From contig NC_015977.1 of the NCBI RefSeq assembly GCF_000225345.1, forward strand, positions 3,100,001 through 3,164,000: a DNA stretch of 64,000 nt, written 5' to 3'. This document shows positions 56,486 to 64,000 of the stretch, one piece after another (the stretch's first letter is position 1; the number at the start of each line of letters is the position of its first letter). The translations under genes and the position numbers were made by a program. The notes under the pieces are model-generated. The model did not search any database and was not told where the DNA came from. It worked only from the letters and a program-made list of their open reading frames with translations. This stretch comes from Roseburia hominis A2-183. GTDB lineage: Bacteria > Bacillota > Clostridia > Lachnospirales > Lachnospiraceae.

Positions 56486-56972
56486 TTAAACCACCCGTTT
56501 TCGCCAAAAACTGTTCATACATAAGCTTGTTCTGCGCTGCCTGATCCGTGTCGCCCAATACCTTAGCGGTTGCCGCCATGGCAAGTCCCGCAATCTGCGA
56601 CTGCAGCTCCTGCACGGTTTTCTCACGCTCAAGGTCAATCGACTTGTGCGCGTTGGCAATAATTTTCTGCGCCTCTGTATCCGCTGCATCCATACGGCTC
56701 TCATACTCCGCCTGTGCGCTCTTTCTCGCCTTCTCAACGATCTGCGCCGATTCCTCATGCGCCTGCTTTAAGGCGTCCTCATACTGCGCTTTCAGCTCGT
56801 TTGCCTGCTCATTTACATGGCGTGCGTCCGCCATCTGCCCTTCGATCAGCTGCTTGCGCTGATCCATCACTTTCGTGACCGGTCCGATTAAAAATTTGCG
56901 GAGCCCCAGATATAATACGATCAGATTGACGATGGTAAAGATGACATTCCAGTCGATTCTAAGTAACTGCAT
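56466..56972 (-). CDS. atpF: ATP synthase b subunit
   Basis: 168 aa. One membrane helix near the N-terminus (WNVIFTIVNLIVLYLGLRKF), then a long charged coiled coil (RKQLIEGQMADARHVNEQAN and on) that forms the outer stalk. The end meets atpH with a 20-nt overlap. It follows atpE by 19 nt. Confidence 0.95.
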   Translation of the reverse strand: MQLLRIDWNVIFTIVNLIVLYLGLRKFLIGPVTKVMDQRKQLIEGQMADARHVNEQANELKAQYEDALKQAHEESAQIVEKARKSAQAEYESRMDAADTEAQKIIANAHKSIDLEREKTVQELQSQIAGLAMAATAKVLGDTDQAAQNKLMYEQFLAKTGGLNDTNSK

Positions 56973-56991
56973 ACTCTACCATAACCTTTCC

Positions 56992-57216
56992 TTAGCCTAA
57001 GAATAAGATGATTAAGATTGCTACAACCATACCGAAGATTGCAGTACCCTCTGCCAGTGCACAGCCAAGTAACAGTGCCTTTGTGATCTTTCCGTCAGCC
57101 TCCGGCTGTCTTGCGATAGCGTCTGTTGCCTTGGAAGTTGCAAGTCCGATACCGATACCTGCTCCAATACCTGTAAGTGCTGCGATTCCTGCTCCGATTG
57201 CGATTAAAGATGTCAT
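56992..57216 (-). CDS. atpE: ATP synthase c subunit
   Basis: 74 aa hairpin of two helices with the polar loop ARQPEADGKI. The ion-binding glutamate is in ALAEGTAIFG. The Na+ ligands known from Ilyobacter-type rings are mostly missing: the first-helix Gln is a hydrophobic residue and the Ser after Glu is Gly. A proton ring is more likely, by inference. It lies between atpB and atpF. Confidence 0.96.
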   Translation of the reverse strand: MTSLIAIGAGIAALTGIGAGIGIGLATSKATDAIARQPEADGKITKALLLGCALAEGTAIFGMVVAILIILFLG

Positions 57217-57247
57217 AATAATGTTCTCCTTTTCTTTTTCGATTTGA

Positions 57248-57910
57248 TTACTCGATGGTTTCCTTAATAAAAAGTGATGTTAAAAATACAAATACATATG
57301 CCTGAATGAATCCGTCAAACAGGTCAAAGTAGAGGCTGAGCGGTACCGGCACAAGTAACGGTGCCACGATCTTGATCAGCTCCATGATAACGAATGCGCC
57401 TAAGATATTACCGAAAAGTCGCATACACAGTGATAACGGCCGGATAAATATTTCCAGAATATTCATCGGCAGCATAAGCGGGATCGGTTCCGCAAAGCTT
57501 TTTAGAAAGCCTTTGACGCCTTTTTTATGTACGCCCGAAAATTCAATCAGGACGATACTCATCAGTGCAAGAGCACCAGTGACGCCCACATCCTTGGTTG
57601 GAGACTTGAGACCGAACAGACCGATCATATTGGCCACGCCGATATACAGCCCTACGGTCATCAGATATGGGATATACCCCTTTCCATCCTCCCCCAGGAG
57701 ATCATAAAAGAAGTTGTATAAGCCTCCCACTACCGTTTCCAGTACAACCTGTTTCTTGCCGACATTCTCTACTTTCAGGTTGCGCACAAGAATGATCGAG
57801 CCGAGCAGCAGCACTGCCATGATGACCCATGTGACCACGACCGACTCTGCCACAGGGATCCCGCCAAAAACAGGGATCGTGAACGCAGTCTCACAGTTCA
57901 GCTCTTCCAT
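57248..57910 (-). CDS. atpB: ATP synthase a subunit
   Basis: 220 aa with five or six helices. The stator arginine block (MRLFGNILGAFVIMELI, about 164-180) is intact. It carries ions past the c-ring. The ATG is 15 nt from GGAGGAG, rather far. First gene of the operon; no atpI-like gene precedes it. Confidence 0.93.
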   Translation of the reverse strand: MEELNCETAFTIPVFGGIPVAESVVVTWVIMAVLLLGSIILVRNLKVENVGKKQVVLETVVGGLYNFFYDLLGEDGKGYIPYLMTVGLYIGVANMIGLFGLKSPTKDVGVTGALALMSIVLIEFSGVHKKGVKGFLKSFAEPIPLMLPMNILEIFIRPLSLCMRLFGNILGAFVIMELIKIVAPLLVPVPLSLYFDLFDGFIQAYVFVFLTSLFIKETIE

Positions 57911-57967
57911 CAGCTGCTTTGATAGCTCCTCCGTATTACCACTTCCTTTCTCTTTTTTTGTGTTCCT

Positions 57968-57996
57968 ATTTTATGAAGTTTCCCATTAAATGTCAA
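57968..57996 (-). promoter_or_regulatory. Promoter of the atp operon
   Basis: Minus-strand TTGACA (57991-57996), a 17-nt spacer and TAAAAT (57968-57973), about 55 nt before atpB. Confidence 0.75.
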
Positions 57997-58232
57997 TTTC
58001 GTCAAAAGTTCTAATTTTGCGTTCTGTTTTTGTGCAATATGCATGCATAGATTGTGATTTTTTTCACATTTTCCGCCTTTTTACAAATTGAAAATTGCAA
58101 AAATATACATTCAGTCAAAAATGTCTTCCAATGTTTGTAAAAAATATCGGTTTCCATAGATAGAACTTTCTATCTATTTGAACGGACTTCCTACCTATTT
58201 TGACCTTTCCTTAACAAATACGCCCAAAAAGA

Positions 58233-58626
58233 GGCAGCCGTCCCTTTTCGTGAAGCTGGATTTTGACAAGTAGCATTATAAGGAACTCGCACTTTGCGGT
58301 TTCCGTTGGAAATGCAGATGGAAATTCGGTCAAAAAATATGGCATTTCTAACCAGCCAGATGTTTGCATCTTCGATGATCCGTGTCTTTCCAAGTTTGGA
58401 ACAATCCGCGGGTCAGGTCCGCCCATTGTCTCCGGTGTGCCGGACATGCACCCGTCGGATAGTCAAAACGTGGAAGAGACACGGAATCTGATGCAAACAT
58501 CCAACTGGTAGAAATGCTCACATTTTTCTCCAACGAATATTCCATCTGCATTTCCAACGGAAATCTGCATATGTGCTTCTTATAATGCTGCTTATCACAT
58601 GAGCTGCACGAAAAAGGGGCTGCACG
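58233..58626. repeat. Long foldback element B
   Basis: About 390 nt that folds back on itself nearly along its whole length. Outer arms: CAGCCGTCCCTTTTCGTG against CACGAAAAAGGGGCTG; TAGCATTATAAG against CTTATAATGCTG; TTTCCGTTGGAAATGCAGAT against ATCTGCATTTCCAACGGAAA; GATGTTTGCATC against GATGCAAACATC. Inner arms: CCGTGTCT against AGACACGG, and ATCCGCGGGT against ACCCGTCGGAT. Two inverted copies of a roughly 45-nt unit (58308-58353 and 58507-58555) match the unit in element A. Short open frames inside are symmetrical by-products. Confidence 0.85.
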
Positions 58627-58642
58627 CTTAATGTGCAGCCCC
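58611..58642 (-). terminator. Terminator after the GPH transporter gene
   Basis: Minus-strand GGGGCTGCAC pairs with GTGCAGCCCC, followed by TTTTT. The T-tract side is also the outer arm of foldback element B. Confidence 0.9.
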
Positions 58643-58656
58643 TTAACAAGCCTATA

Positions 58657-60045
58657 TTATTTTCTTCTGGACTCAAGTTCTTTTACGTTTGCCTCTACCT
58701 TCGCCTTAGAAAGCGGATATATAAGTAACAGTGCCAGTCCGCATAATGCATAGATGATTGCCGGGAAGAAGGTGGACAGATTGTAGATTCCATTTGCAAC
58801 TTCCTGCGTCTGGCTTGTTGCCAGCTCATCATAACCGATCCAGCCAAGTGCCCATCCGGAAAGTCCGCCCGCAATTGCCTGACCGATCTTTCTTGCGAAA
58901 GAGTACATACCGTATACGGTACCATCATCTCTGGTGTGATTCTTCACTTCCATGTCATCGATAACGTCCGTTACCAGTGCCCAGCACTGCATCTGGAAGA
59001 AATACATACCGATCATGGCAAGGAATGCCAGTCCGACGAACAGCCATACATTCTTTACATGCAGTACGCCAATAATAAAATATAATCCTGCGGAGATAAA
59101 CATTCCGATAAGACTGCACTCTTTCTTTCCGTACTTCACGGCAAGCTTTGTGGACACTGCGGAAAGTACAAGCACGCACGGAAGCATCAGCAGCGAATAT
59201 ACGGATAATGCTGCAGTGTTCTTAAAGTAATCTGCAAACAGATACTGGTTGATGCCCTGGGACATTAAAGATGCCAACAACAACAGCACTGCCGAGAGAA
59301 TCAGGCCCATCAGCGATCTGCTGGAAAACAGTGCGGAAACCGTCTGTCCGAACGTCTTCTTCTGGACATCCGGCTTCGGTACATACGCGACACGTTCTGT
59401 TGTCAGCGTATAGCATAACAGATAGCAGATAACGGCAAGTACGGAAAAGATTCCTGCGATCATGGAAATTTTGGACGCGGATACGACCTTGTTTCCTGCC
59501 TCATCGGTGTAATATACCACCATCGGTGCAAGCATACCGATCAGGATACCTGCCAGCGTACCGCCCAGAGAACGGAACACAGATAAGGAGCTTCGGTCCT
59601 TCGGCTCGCTGGAAATAACAGATGCCATGGATCCATATGGAATATTTACGGATGTATAGAAAATGGATCCCCATAAAATGTAAGTGATGAACATGTAAGC
59701 AACTTTTGCCGCATACGGTGCATCTACCAGAAATGACTGGTACATCATGAACGATGCCAGTGCAACAAATGCGCACATACGCAGAATCCACGGACGGATG
59801 CGTCCGTTCTTGGTCGGCTTGCTGTTATCAACAATGCGTCCCATTCCGATGTCGGTAAATGCATCCAGACATCTTGCAAGCAGGAACATGGTACCTACCA
59901 TACCGGCAGAGACTCCCATGACCTTTGTGTAAAATACCATTACATAGCTGCTGGCGAAAATGAATGTAAAATCATTCGCAATATCACCGCACATGTAACC
60001 GATTTTGTCCTTTACGCCAAACGGCTTGGTGTTTGTGTTTCCCAT
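58657..60045 (-). CDS. GPH family sugar-cation symporter
   Basis: 462 aa, twelve helices. The block near the N-terminus, KIGYMCGDIANDFTFIF and DAFTDIGMGRIVDNSKPTKNGRIRPWI, is typical of the glycoside-pentoside-hexuronide family (MelB/XylP/UidB-like). It imports a glycoside or uronide with Na+ or H+; the sugar is unknown. Its promoter has TATAAT near 60096 but no clear -35, which suits activator control by the divergent AraC gene. Confidence 0.92.
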   Translation of the reverse strand: MGNTNTKPFGVKDKIGYMCGDIANDFTFIFASSYVMVFYTKVMGVSAGMVGTMFLLARCLDAFTDIGMGRIVDNSKPTKNGRIRPWILRMCAFVALASFMMYQSFLVDAPYAAKVAYMFITYILWGSIFYTSVNIPYGSMASVISSEPKDRSSLSVFRSLGGTLAGILIGMLAPMVVYYTDEAGNKVVSASKISMIAGIFSVLAVICYLLCYTLTTERVAYVPKPDVQKKTFGQTVSALFSSRSLMGLILSAVLLLLASLMSQGINQYLFADYFKNTAALSVYSLLMLPCVLVLSAVSTKLAVKYGKKECSLIGMFISAGLYFIIGVLHVKNVWLFVGLAFLAMIGMYFFQMQCWALVTDVIDDMEVKNHTRDDGTVYGMYSFARKIGQAIAGGLSGWALGWIGYDELATSQTQEVANGIYNLSTFFPAIIYALCGLALLLIYPLSKAKVEANVKELESRRK

Positions 60046-60137
60046 AATGCGCCTCCTGTAGCAGACCGCCCCATGCGGTCTCTTTGATGGTTTTATTATA
60101 GCAACTTCCCTTTCCCTGTACTTTGCCTTTTTTTGTT

Positions 60138-60159
60138 TGACACGGATTATTTTTGTGTT
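60138..60159 (+). promoter_or_regulatory. Promoter of the AraC-type regulator
   Basis: TTGACA (about 60138-60143), a 16-nt spacer and TATATT. The 191-nt region between the two divergent genes also holds the TATAAT of the transporter on the other strand. Confidence 0.55.
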
Positions 60160-60236
60160 ATATTTATTTTGTACTAAAATTTTTTCACGTTGTTATTTGC
60201 AGCTAACAGTTCCTGGATCAAGCAAGGAGGATTCTT

Positions 60237-61460
60237 ATGGCATTGCCCTATATTTCCGTGGAGGACTGTTTTCCGGTCATCCGCCAGACCATCTTAGACA
60301 CCTACAAAGTCGACTCTTTTCTGATGCATTATCCCTACTCCGATCTGGAGCGGCTGGACATGGGGCTTCGCAAAATGGTCTGGGGAACCTATTCCACAAA
60401 TTCTGCCATCTTCTCCCTGTCTCCCGAACAGGATGCCTGGCAGATTATCGTGTTAAAAAGTGTTCTGGGCTTTTACAATCTGATTATCACAGTTACAAAC
60501 GAGGAGCATCCCGATATGTTTGGCTTCATGCCGTTCCGTACCGAACCTGCAACTCCGGCTGTCATCAACCGCATCATGAAGGAGAACGGCATTCCGCCAC
60601 AGTATACATCCAGCATGCAGCAGGTCTACTACAATCTTCCCGTCGTGGAAATGCAGAGTCTGATCACCACACTGCAGCATCTGATCACTGCATTTATCCC
60701 CGGGTTTGCAGCCAATCACGTCGAGTATATCAATTATACCTCCGAACAGCACGAAGTTGACTTTAACGAGGAACGGATTCACAAATTTACTTCCGATTAT
60801 ATGGCAAACCTCGCCGAACACATAAAATCCTGTGGCGATGCTGTCATCACCGGTGATCAGACAGCCTCCTCCGAAAGCATGAAATCCCTGTTGAATTTTG
60901 CGGTTTCTTTTTCCGAGACACCACTCTCCCAGTTAAAGGAATATCTCTCCTACATCAACACTTTTCTGTCTGCCAAAATGATGGACACACAGGTGCATCC
61001 CGCCTATATCTTTAAGCAGATGCATACCTTTCAGCTTAAAATTAACGAAACCGTGCAGGCGCAGGAACTGCAGCATCTTCCTTATGAAATGGTACGCAAA
61101 TACTGCCTGCTCGTGAAAAACTTTACCTATGACAATTATTCCTATCTGATACGAAGCGTGGTCAATTATATCAACCAGCACCTGTCCTCGGAATTATCGC
61201 TCGCCACGCTTGCTTCGGAATTTGGCAAAAATGCTTCTTACCTCTCCAGCGAATTTAAAAAGGAAGTCGGCGACACACTCACAACTTATATCAACAAGCA
61301 CCGCATTCTCGCCTCGCTGCGTTACTTTAACACCACGGACATGAGCGTTGCGGAAGTATCCAACGCCGTCGGCTACACCGATATGGGCTATTTTTCACGC
61401 CTCTTCCGGAAATATGTAGGACAGAGTCCTCGCGAATACAAAAAGATGCTGGATAAATGA
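60237..61460 (+). CDS. AraC family transcriptional regulator
   Basis: 407 aa. The last 100 residues hold two helix-turn-helix units: LSLATLASEFGKNASYLSSEF and MSVAEVSNAVGYTDMGYFSR, ending QSPREYKKML. The first 300 residues are an unrecognised sensor region, helical, without membrane spans. AAGGAGG precedes the ATG. It is divergent from the GPH sugar symporter and is most likely its activator. Confidence 0.92.
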   Translation: MALPYISVEDCFPVIRQTILDTYKVDSFLMHYPYSDLERLDMGLRKMVWGTYSTNSAIFSLSPEQDAWQIIVLKSVLGFYNLIITVTNEEHPDMFGFMPFRTEPATPAVINRIMKENGIPPQYTSSMQQVYYNLPVVEMQSLITTLQHLITAFIPGFAANHVEYINYTSEQHEVDFNEERIHKFTSDYMANLAEHIKSCGDAVITGDQTASSESMKSLLNFAVSFSETPLSQLKEYLSYINTFLSAKMMDTQVHPAYIFKQMHTFQLKINETVQAQELQHLPYEMVRKYCLLVKNFTYDNYSYLIRSVVNYINQHLSSELSLATLASEFGKNASYLSSEFKKEVGDTLTTYINKHRILASLRYFNTTDMSVAEVSNAVGYTDMGYFSRLFRKYVGQSPREYKKMLDK

Positions 61461-61474
61461 CATTTTATGCCCCT

Positions 61475-62512
61475 TTATCTGCGTTCTTCCAGATACCACT
61501 CCGCTTCCCGCACCGTATCCACCAGAACCTCCATCGCCTCCAGCGGATATTCTCCCACAGCGGTCTCGCCCGTCAGCATCACAGATGCCGCGCCCTGCTG
61601 CACCGCGCGGAATATATCGGACACTTCCGCCCGCGTCGGCACCGCCCGGTGCTCCATGGAGGCGAGCATCTGCGTGACAACCATAAACGCGCGCCCGTGC
61701 TTTCTGCACTGAGCCGCAATCTCCTCCTGCGCGCACGGAAGCTTTGCCAGGGGCATCGCATTCCCCAGATCTCCTCTGGCGATCACGATCTCATCGCAGT
61801 GTGGCAACAGCTCCCCCAGATGCTCCATTCCCTGCAGATTCTCAATCTTTGCGAAAATGCGGATGTCCCCGGCATCCTCATTTATTAAAGCTTCTTTTAA
61901 GTTCTTTAAGTCTTCTTGATTTCTCACGAATGGAAGCATGACCCCTGTGATCCTGCACTGCTTTACTCTGGCAAGATTCCTGTAATCACGCTCCGTCAGC
62001 GTCGGTGTCTGTATCTCCACACCGGGCGCCGCGATACTTTTCCCGCTTTTTAAGACGCCGCCCCGCACAACGGTACATTCCACCGCGACAGACGATCCGC
62101 AGCGGAATTGTTCTTCTACTTTTAATGCAATCCTGCCGTCGTCCAGCAAAATCTCCTGTCCGGGCGCAAGCGCCACAAGCAGCGTTCCCGGCACCGGAAT
62201 CTCCGTCGGATCAAACAGATTGTTTTGTCCGTCCGCCACAAGGCTCAGACCGTCTCCCTCTTTTAAAAGACGTTCTGCCCCAAGCGTACCGATGCGGAGC
62301 TCCGGTCCCCGCAAGTCAATCAGAATCTCTGGCGTTCCGTCATGCAGCCGGCTCCATGCGCTGTGGATGCCGGAGATCCACGCATCCGCTTCTTCCAGAT
62401 CCGCATGGGACAGATTGATTCTAATTCCTGTCATTCCTTTTTCAAACAAATGAACCAGCATCTCTGTATCACAGCATGCTGGTCCGATGGTTCCGTAAAT
62501 TTTTGTCTTCAT
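61475..62512 (-). CDS. Short pyruvate kinase lacking the C-terminal domain
   Basis: 345 aa against 470-580 for usual enzymes. The TIM barrel and B domain are complete: KIYGTIGPA, GIRINLSHAD, ILIDLRGPELRIG, FAKIENLQG (catalytic lysine), IARGDLG, TQMLASM, PTRAEVSDI and LTGETAVGEYP. The chain ends soon after, so the allosteric C domain is missing. It should still bind PEP and ADP, but control will differ; a full-length paralogue is likely elsewhere. It lies 15 nt past the convergent AraC gene and after corA. Confidence 0.85.
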   Translation of the reverse strand: MKTKIYGTIGPACCDTEMLVHLFEKGMTGIRINLSHADLEEADAWISGIHSAWSRLHDGTPEILIDLRGPELRIGTLGAERLLKEGDGLSLVADGQNNLFDPTEIPVPGTLLVALAPGQEILLDDGRIALKVEEQFRCGSSVAVECTVVRGGVLKSGKSIAAPGVEIQTPTLTERDYRNLARVKQCRITGVMLPFVRNQEDLKNLKEALINEDAGDIRIFAKIENLQGMEHLGELLPHCDEIVIARGDLGNAMPLAKLPCAQEEIAAQCRKHGRAFMVVTQMLASMEHRAVPTRAEVSDIFRAVQQGAASVMLTGETAVGEYPLEAMEVLVDTVREAEWYLEERR

Positions 62513-62590
62513 TATACTCTTCTCTCCGCGCAGCTGCTCTGCTGCGCCGCCCGTGATTCGATCGTGCGGCAGATTCTCCCGCCGCTTGTT

Positions 62591-63532
62591 CTATAGCATC
62601 TTTTTCTTACGCAGTATCAGCATCGTGATAATGCAGATCAACAGAGTCAGCACACAGATCAGCAAAAATCCGTGCGGCGTATTAGCAAACGGCATCCACC
62701 GCTCATCCACGTTCATTCCATAGATACCGGAAATGACCGTCGGAATCGCCATGACAATCGTGATTGAGGTCAGATACTTCATGACGTTGTTCAGGCGGTT
62801 GTCAATCACGGAGGACATCAGTTCTCTGGTACCGTTGATGATGTCACGGTAGATGGAAGTCATCTCGATCGCCTGCTGGTTCTCGACTATAACATCCCCC
62901 AGAAGCTCCGTATCCTCCGGGTACTGCTCCAGTCTCTTATAGCGCGTCAGCCGGTCTAACACCACGCCGTTTGCACGCAGGGATGTGGCAAAATAGACCA
63001 GCGTGGACTCCAGTTCGTGCAGATCAATCAGATCCACGTCCTCGGTGTGTTGTCCGATCCGCTCCTCAATCTCCGTACGGCGCTTATCAATGATGCGCAG
63101 ATTGGTCTGGTAGATCGTCGCGGTGCGGTACAGAATCTGGTACACAAAGCGCAGGCGCTTTTTCGTGCTGAACTCCTTCACGCGGTTGATCACAAAATTC
63201 TTGAGCACCGGCGTATCCTCCGTGCACACCGTCACGATCACATCCTGCGTTAAGATAATGCCGAGAGGGATTGTCGTGTAGGACTGCTTATCGTGCCGGA
63301 TCTCTGTCGTCGGAACGTCCACCAGAATCAGCGTATATCCGTCCTGCAGCTCGATACGGGAGCTTTCCTCCTCATCGAGTGCTGCCTTGATATCGTCGAT
63401 ATCCACATTCAGCACATCGGCAATCTCCTCACATTCCTCCTGCGTGGGACTGATCATCCGCACCCACACGCCGTCCTGCAGCTTCTCCTCCTCATGTATC
63501 ACCTGATTATCGGTCATAAAATATTTCATCAT
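62591..63532 (-). CDS. corA: CorA family magnesium/divalent metal transporter
   Basis: 313 aa. A soluble N-terminal two thirds, then two C-terminal helices. The signature GMN lies in GIYGMNVDERWMPF just after the first helix (TSITIVMAIPTVISG). The final stretch is basic (LRKKKML). It forms pentamers that import Mg2+ or Co2+. The first two codons are both ATG; AGGG lies 8 nt upstream. Confidence 0.95.
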   Translation of the reverse strand: MMKYFMTDNQVIHEEEKLQDGVWVRMISPTQEECEEIADVLNVDIDDIKAALDEEESSRIELQDGYTLILVDVPTTEIRHDKQSYTTIPLGIILTQDVIVTVCTEDTPVLKNFVINRVKEFSTKKRLRFVYQILYRTATIYQTNLRIIDKRRTEIEERIGQHTEDVDLIDLHELESTLVYFATSLRANGVVLDRLTRYKRLEQYPEDTELLGDVIVENQQAIEMTSIYRDIINGTRELMSSVIDNRLNNVMKYLTSITIVMAIPTVISGIYGMNVDERWMPFANTPHGFLLICVLTLLICIITMLILRKKKML

Positions 63533-63553
63533 AGCTTTTGCCCTATATCCTCT

Positions 63554-64000
63554 CTACCTGTCATATAGAATCTGATATGCATTCAGACTGAGTTTTCTTC
63601 CAAACTTTGTCCCTGCATTTTTAATCTGACCGCAATACTCAAATCCATACACCTCATGCAGATGAATGCTCGCCGCATTCTCACTGGTGATTAAAGAGAT
63701 GACCGTGTCAATCTCGTCACACTCTGCTGCATAGGCAAGCACTTTCTCCATCAGGCTGCGGCCGATGCCACGCCCTCGATAATCCTTGTGTACATAAATT
63801 GAAATCTCCACCGCAGGGTCAAATGCCTTGCGGTCCCTGTAACGGGAAAGCGACGCATATCCCGCCACCTTGCCGTCCTCCACATCAACATAAATGACAT
63901 AGCGCCCGTTATGCTCCGCAAACCATGCCTTCCGGTTCTCCATGTTTTTGACTTCCGTATCAAACGTTGCCGTCGTGTGAAGAATCGCTTCATTATATAT
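63554..64000 (-). CDS. GNAT acetyltransferase, phosphinothricin acetyltransferase-like (5' end outside window)
   Basis: 149 codons, open to the window edge. The frame continues past the internal ATG 63943 to IYNEAILHTTATFDTEVKNM, the usual start region of the phosphinothricin/methionine sulfoximine acetyltransferase family, so the true start lies beyond 64000. KDYRGRGIGRSLMEKVL is the acetyl-CoA loop and HEVYGFEYCG follows. It acetylates an amino group of an unknown amino-acid-like compound. It precedes corA by 21 nt. Confidence 0.88.
   Translation of the reverse strand: MYNEAILHTTATFDTEVKNMENRKAWFAEHNGRYVIYVDVEDGKVAGYASLSRYRDRKAFDPAVEISIYVHKDYRGRGIGRSLMEKVLAYAAECDEIDTVISLITSENAASIHLHEVYGFEYCGQIKNAGTKFGRKLSLNAYQILYDR

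Noticed and set aside
54475..57910. Possible V/A-type or Na+-type ATPase
   Set aside because: Gene set and motifs are those of a standard F-type synthase, and the c subunit lacks most sodium ligands.
58263..58557. Open frames on both strands inside foldback element B
   Set aside because: Symmetrical by-products of the palindrome, with the same peptide pieces on both strands.

Overview
The window looks like chromosomal core DNA of a low-to-mid GC Clostridia bacterium of the family Lachnospiraceae, most like Roseburia and relatives. The evidence is the gene content: a KOW-domain protein between map and infA, DUF6062 and DUF6128-type proteins, a split transketolase, a reverse rubrerythrin, a Bacillus-type SRP RNA next to tadA, and zinc-type S14 and L36. 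The species call is inference. Most genes lie on the minus strand.

Layout. 1-8.8 kb: a partial membrane LysM protein, the two transketolase subunits, recR, a DUF6062 gene facing the other way, then ybaB, dnaX, pfkA and acylphosphatase. 8.9-9.4 kb: tRNA-Ser and tRNA-Pro flanking a structured repeat. 9.5-25.4 kb: mixed housekeeping and signalling genes. These include an SGNH esterase, a small alarmone synthetase with EcsC, a UDP-sugar pyrophosphorylase, YitT, MATE, pta with a CcpA-type cre site, PsiE-like, SRP RNA, tadA, GNAT, a DUF6128-like protein, a Fur/PerR regulator with a reverse rubrerythrin under a shared operator, an EAL phosphodiesterase, and an SseB gene with a neighbour sharing a promoter-like element. 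25.6-43.1 kb: the complete S10-spc-alpha ribosomal block, from rpsJ to rplQ with secY, adk, map, infA and rpoA. Three sigma-A promoters are visible (before rpsJ, rpsS and rpmJ), and their leaders carry a similar CGGGT hairpin. 43.1-51.2 kb: a large membrane protein, trkA-trkH potassium uptake, an rRNA methyltransferase and a cytoplasmic GH79-like glycosidase. 51.7-57.9 kb: the F-type ATP synthase operon atpB-E-F-H-A-G-D-C. 58.2-64 kb: a long foldback repeat, a GPH sugar symporter with a divergent AraC regulator, a short pyruvate kinase, a CorA transporter and a partial GNAT acetyltransferase.

How it fits together: translation, secretion and ATP synthesis genes dominate. Around them sit central carbon genes (transketolase, Pfk, Pta, pyruvate kinase), oxidative stress defence (PerR-like with rubrerythrin), ion transport and nucleotide signalling (ppGpp, c-di-GMP).

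The least explained material is non-coding: (i) two members of a foldback repeat family (about 5.05-5.25 kb and 58.23-58.63 kb) sharing a roughly 45-nt unit; (ii) a second dispersed structured repeat at 9.13-9.26 kb and 25.46-25.61 kb with conserved loops but different stem sequences; (iii) four CGGGTCT hairpins at 51.46-51.72 kb; (iv) hairpin-packed spacers inside the ribosomal operon; (v) an A8 run that puts the usual rpsK start out of frame. No CRISPR array, prophage or transposase gene was seen.
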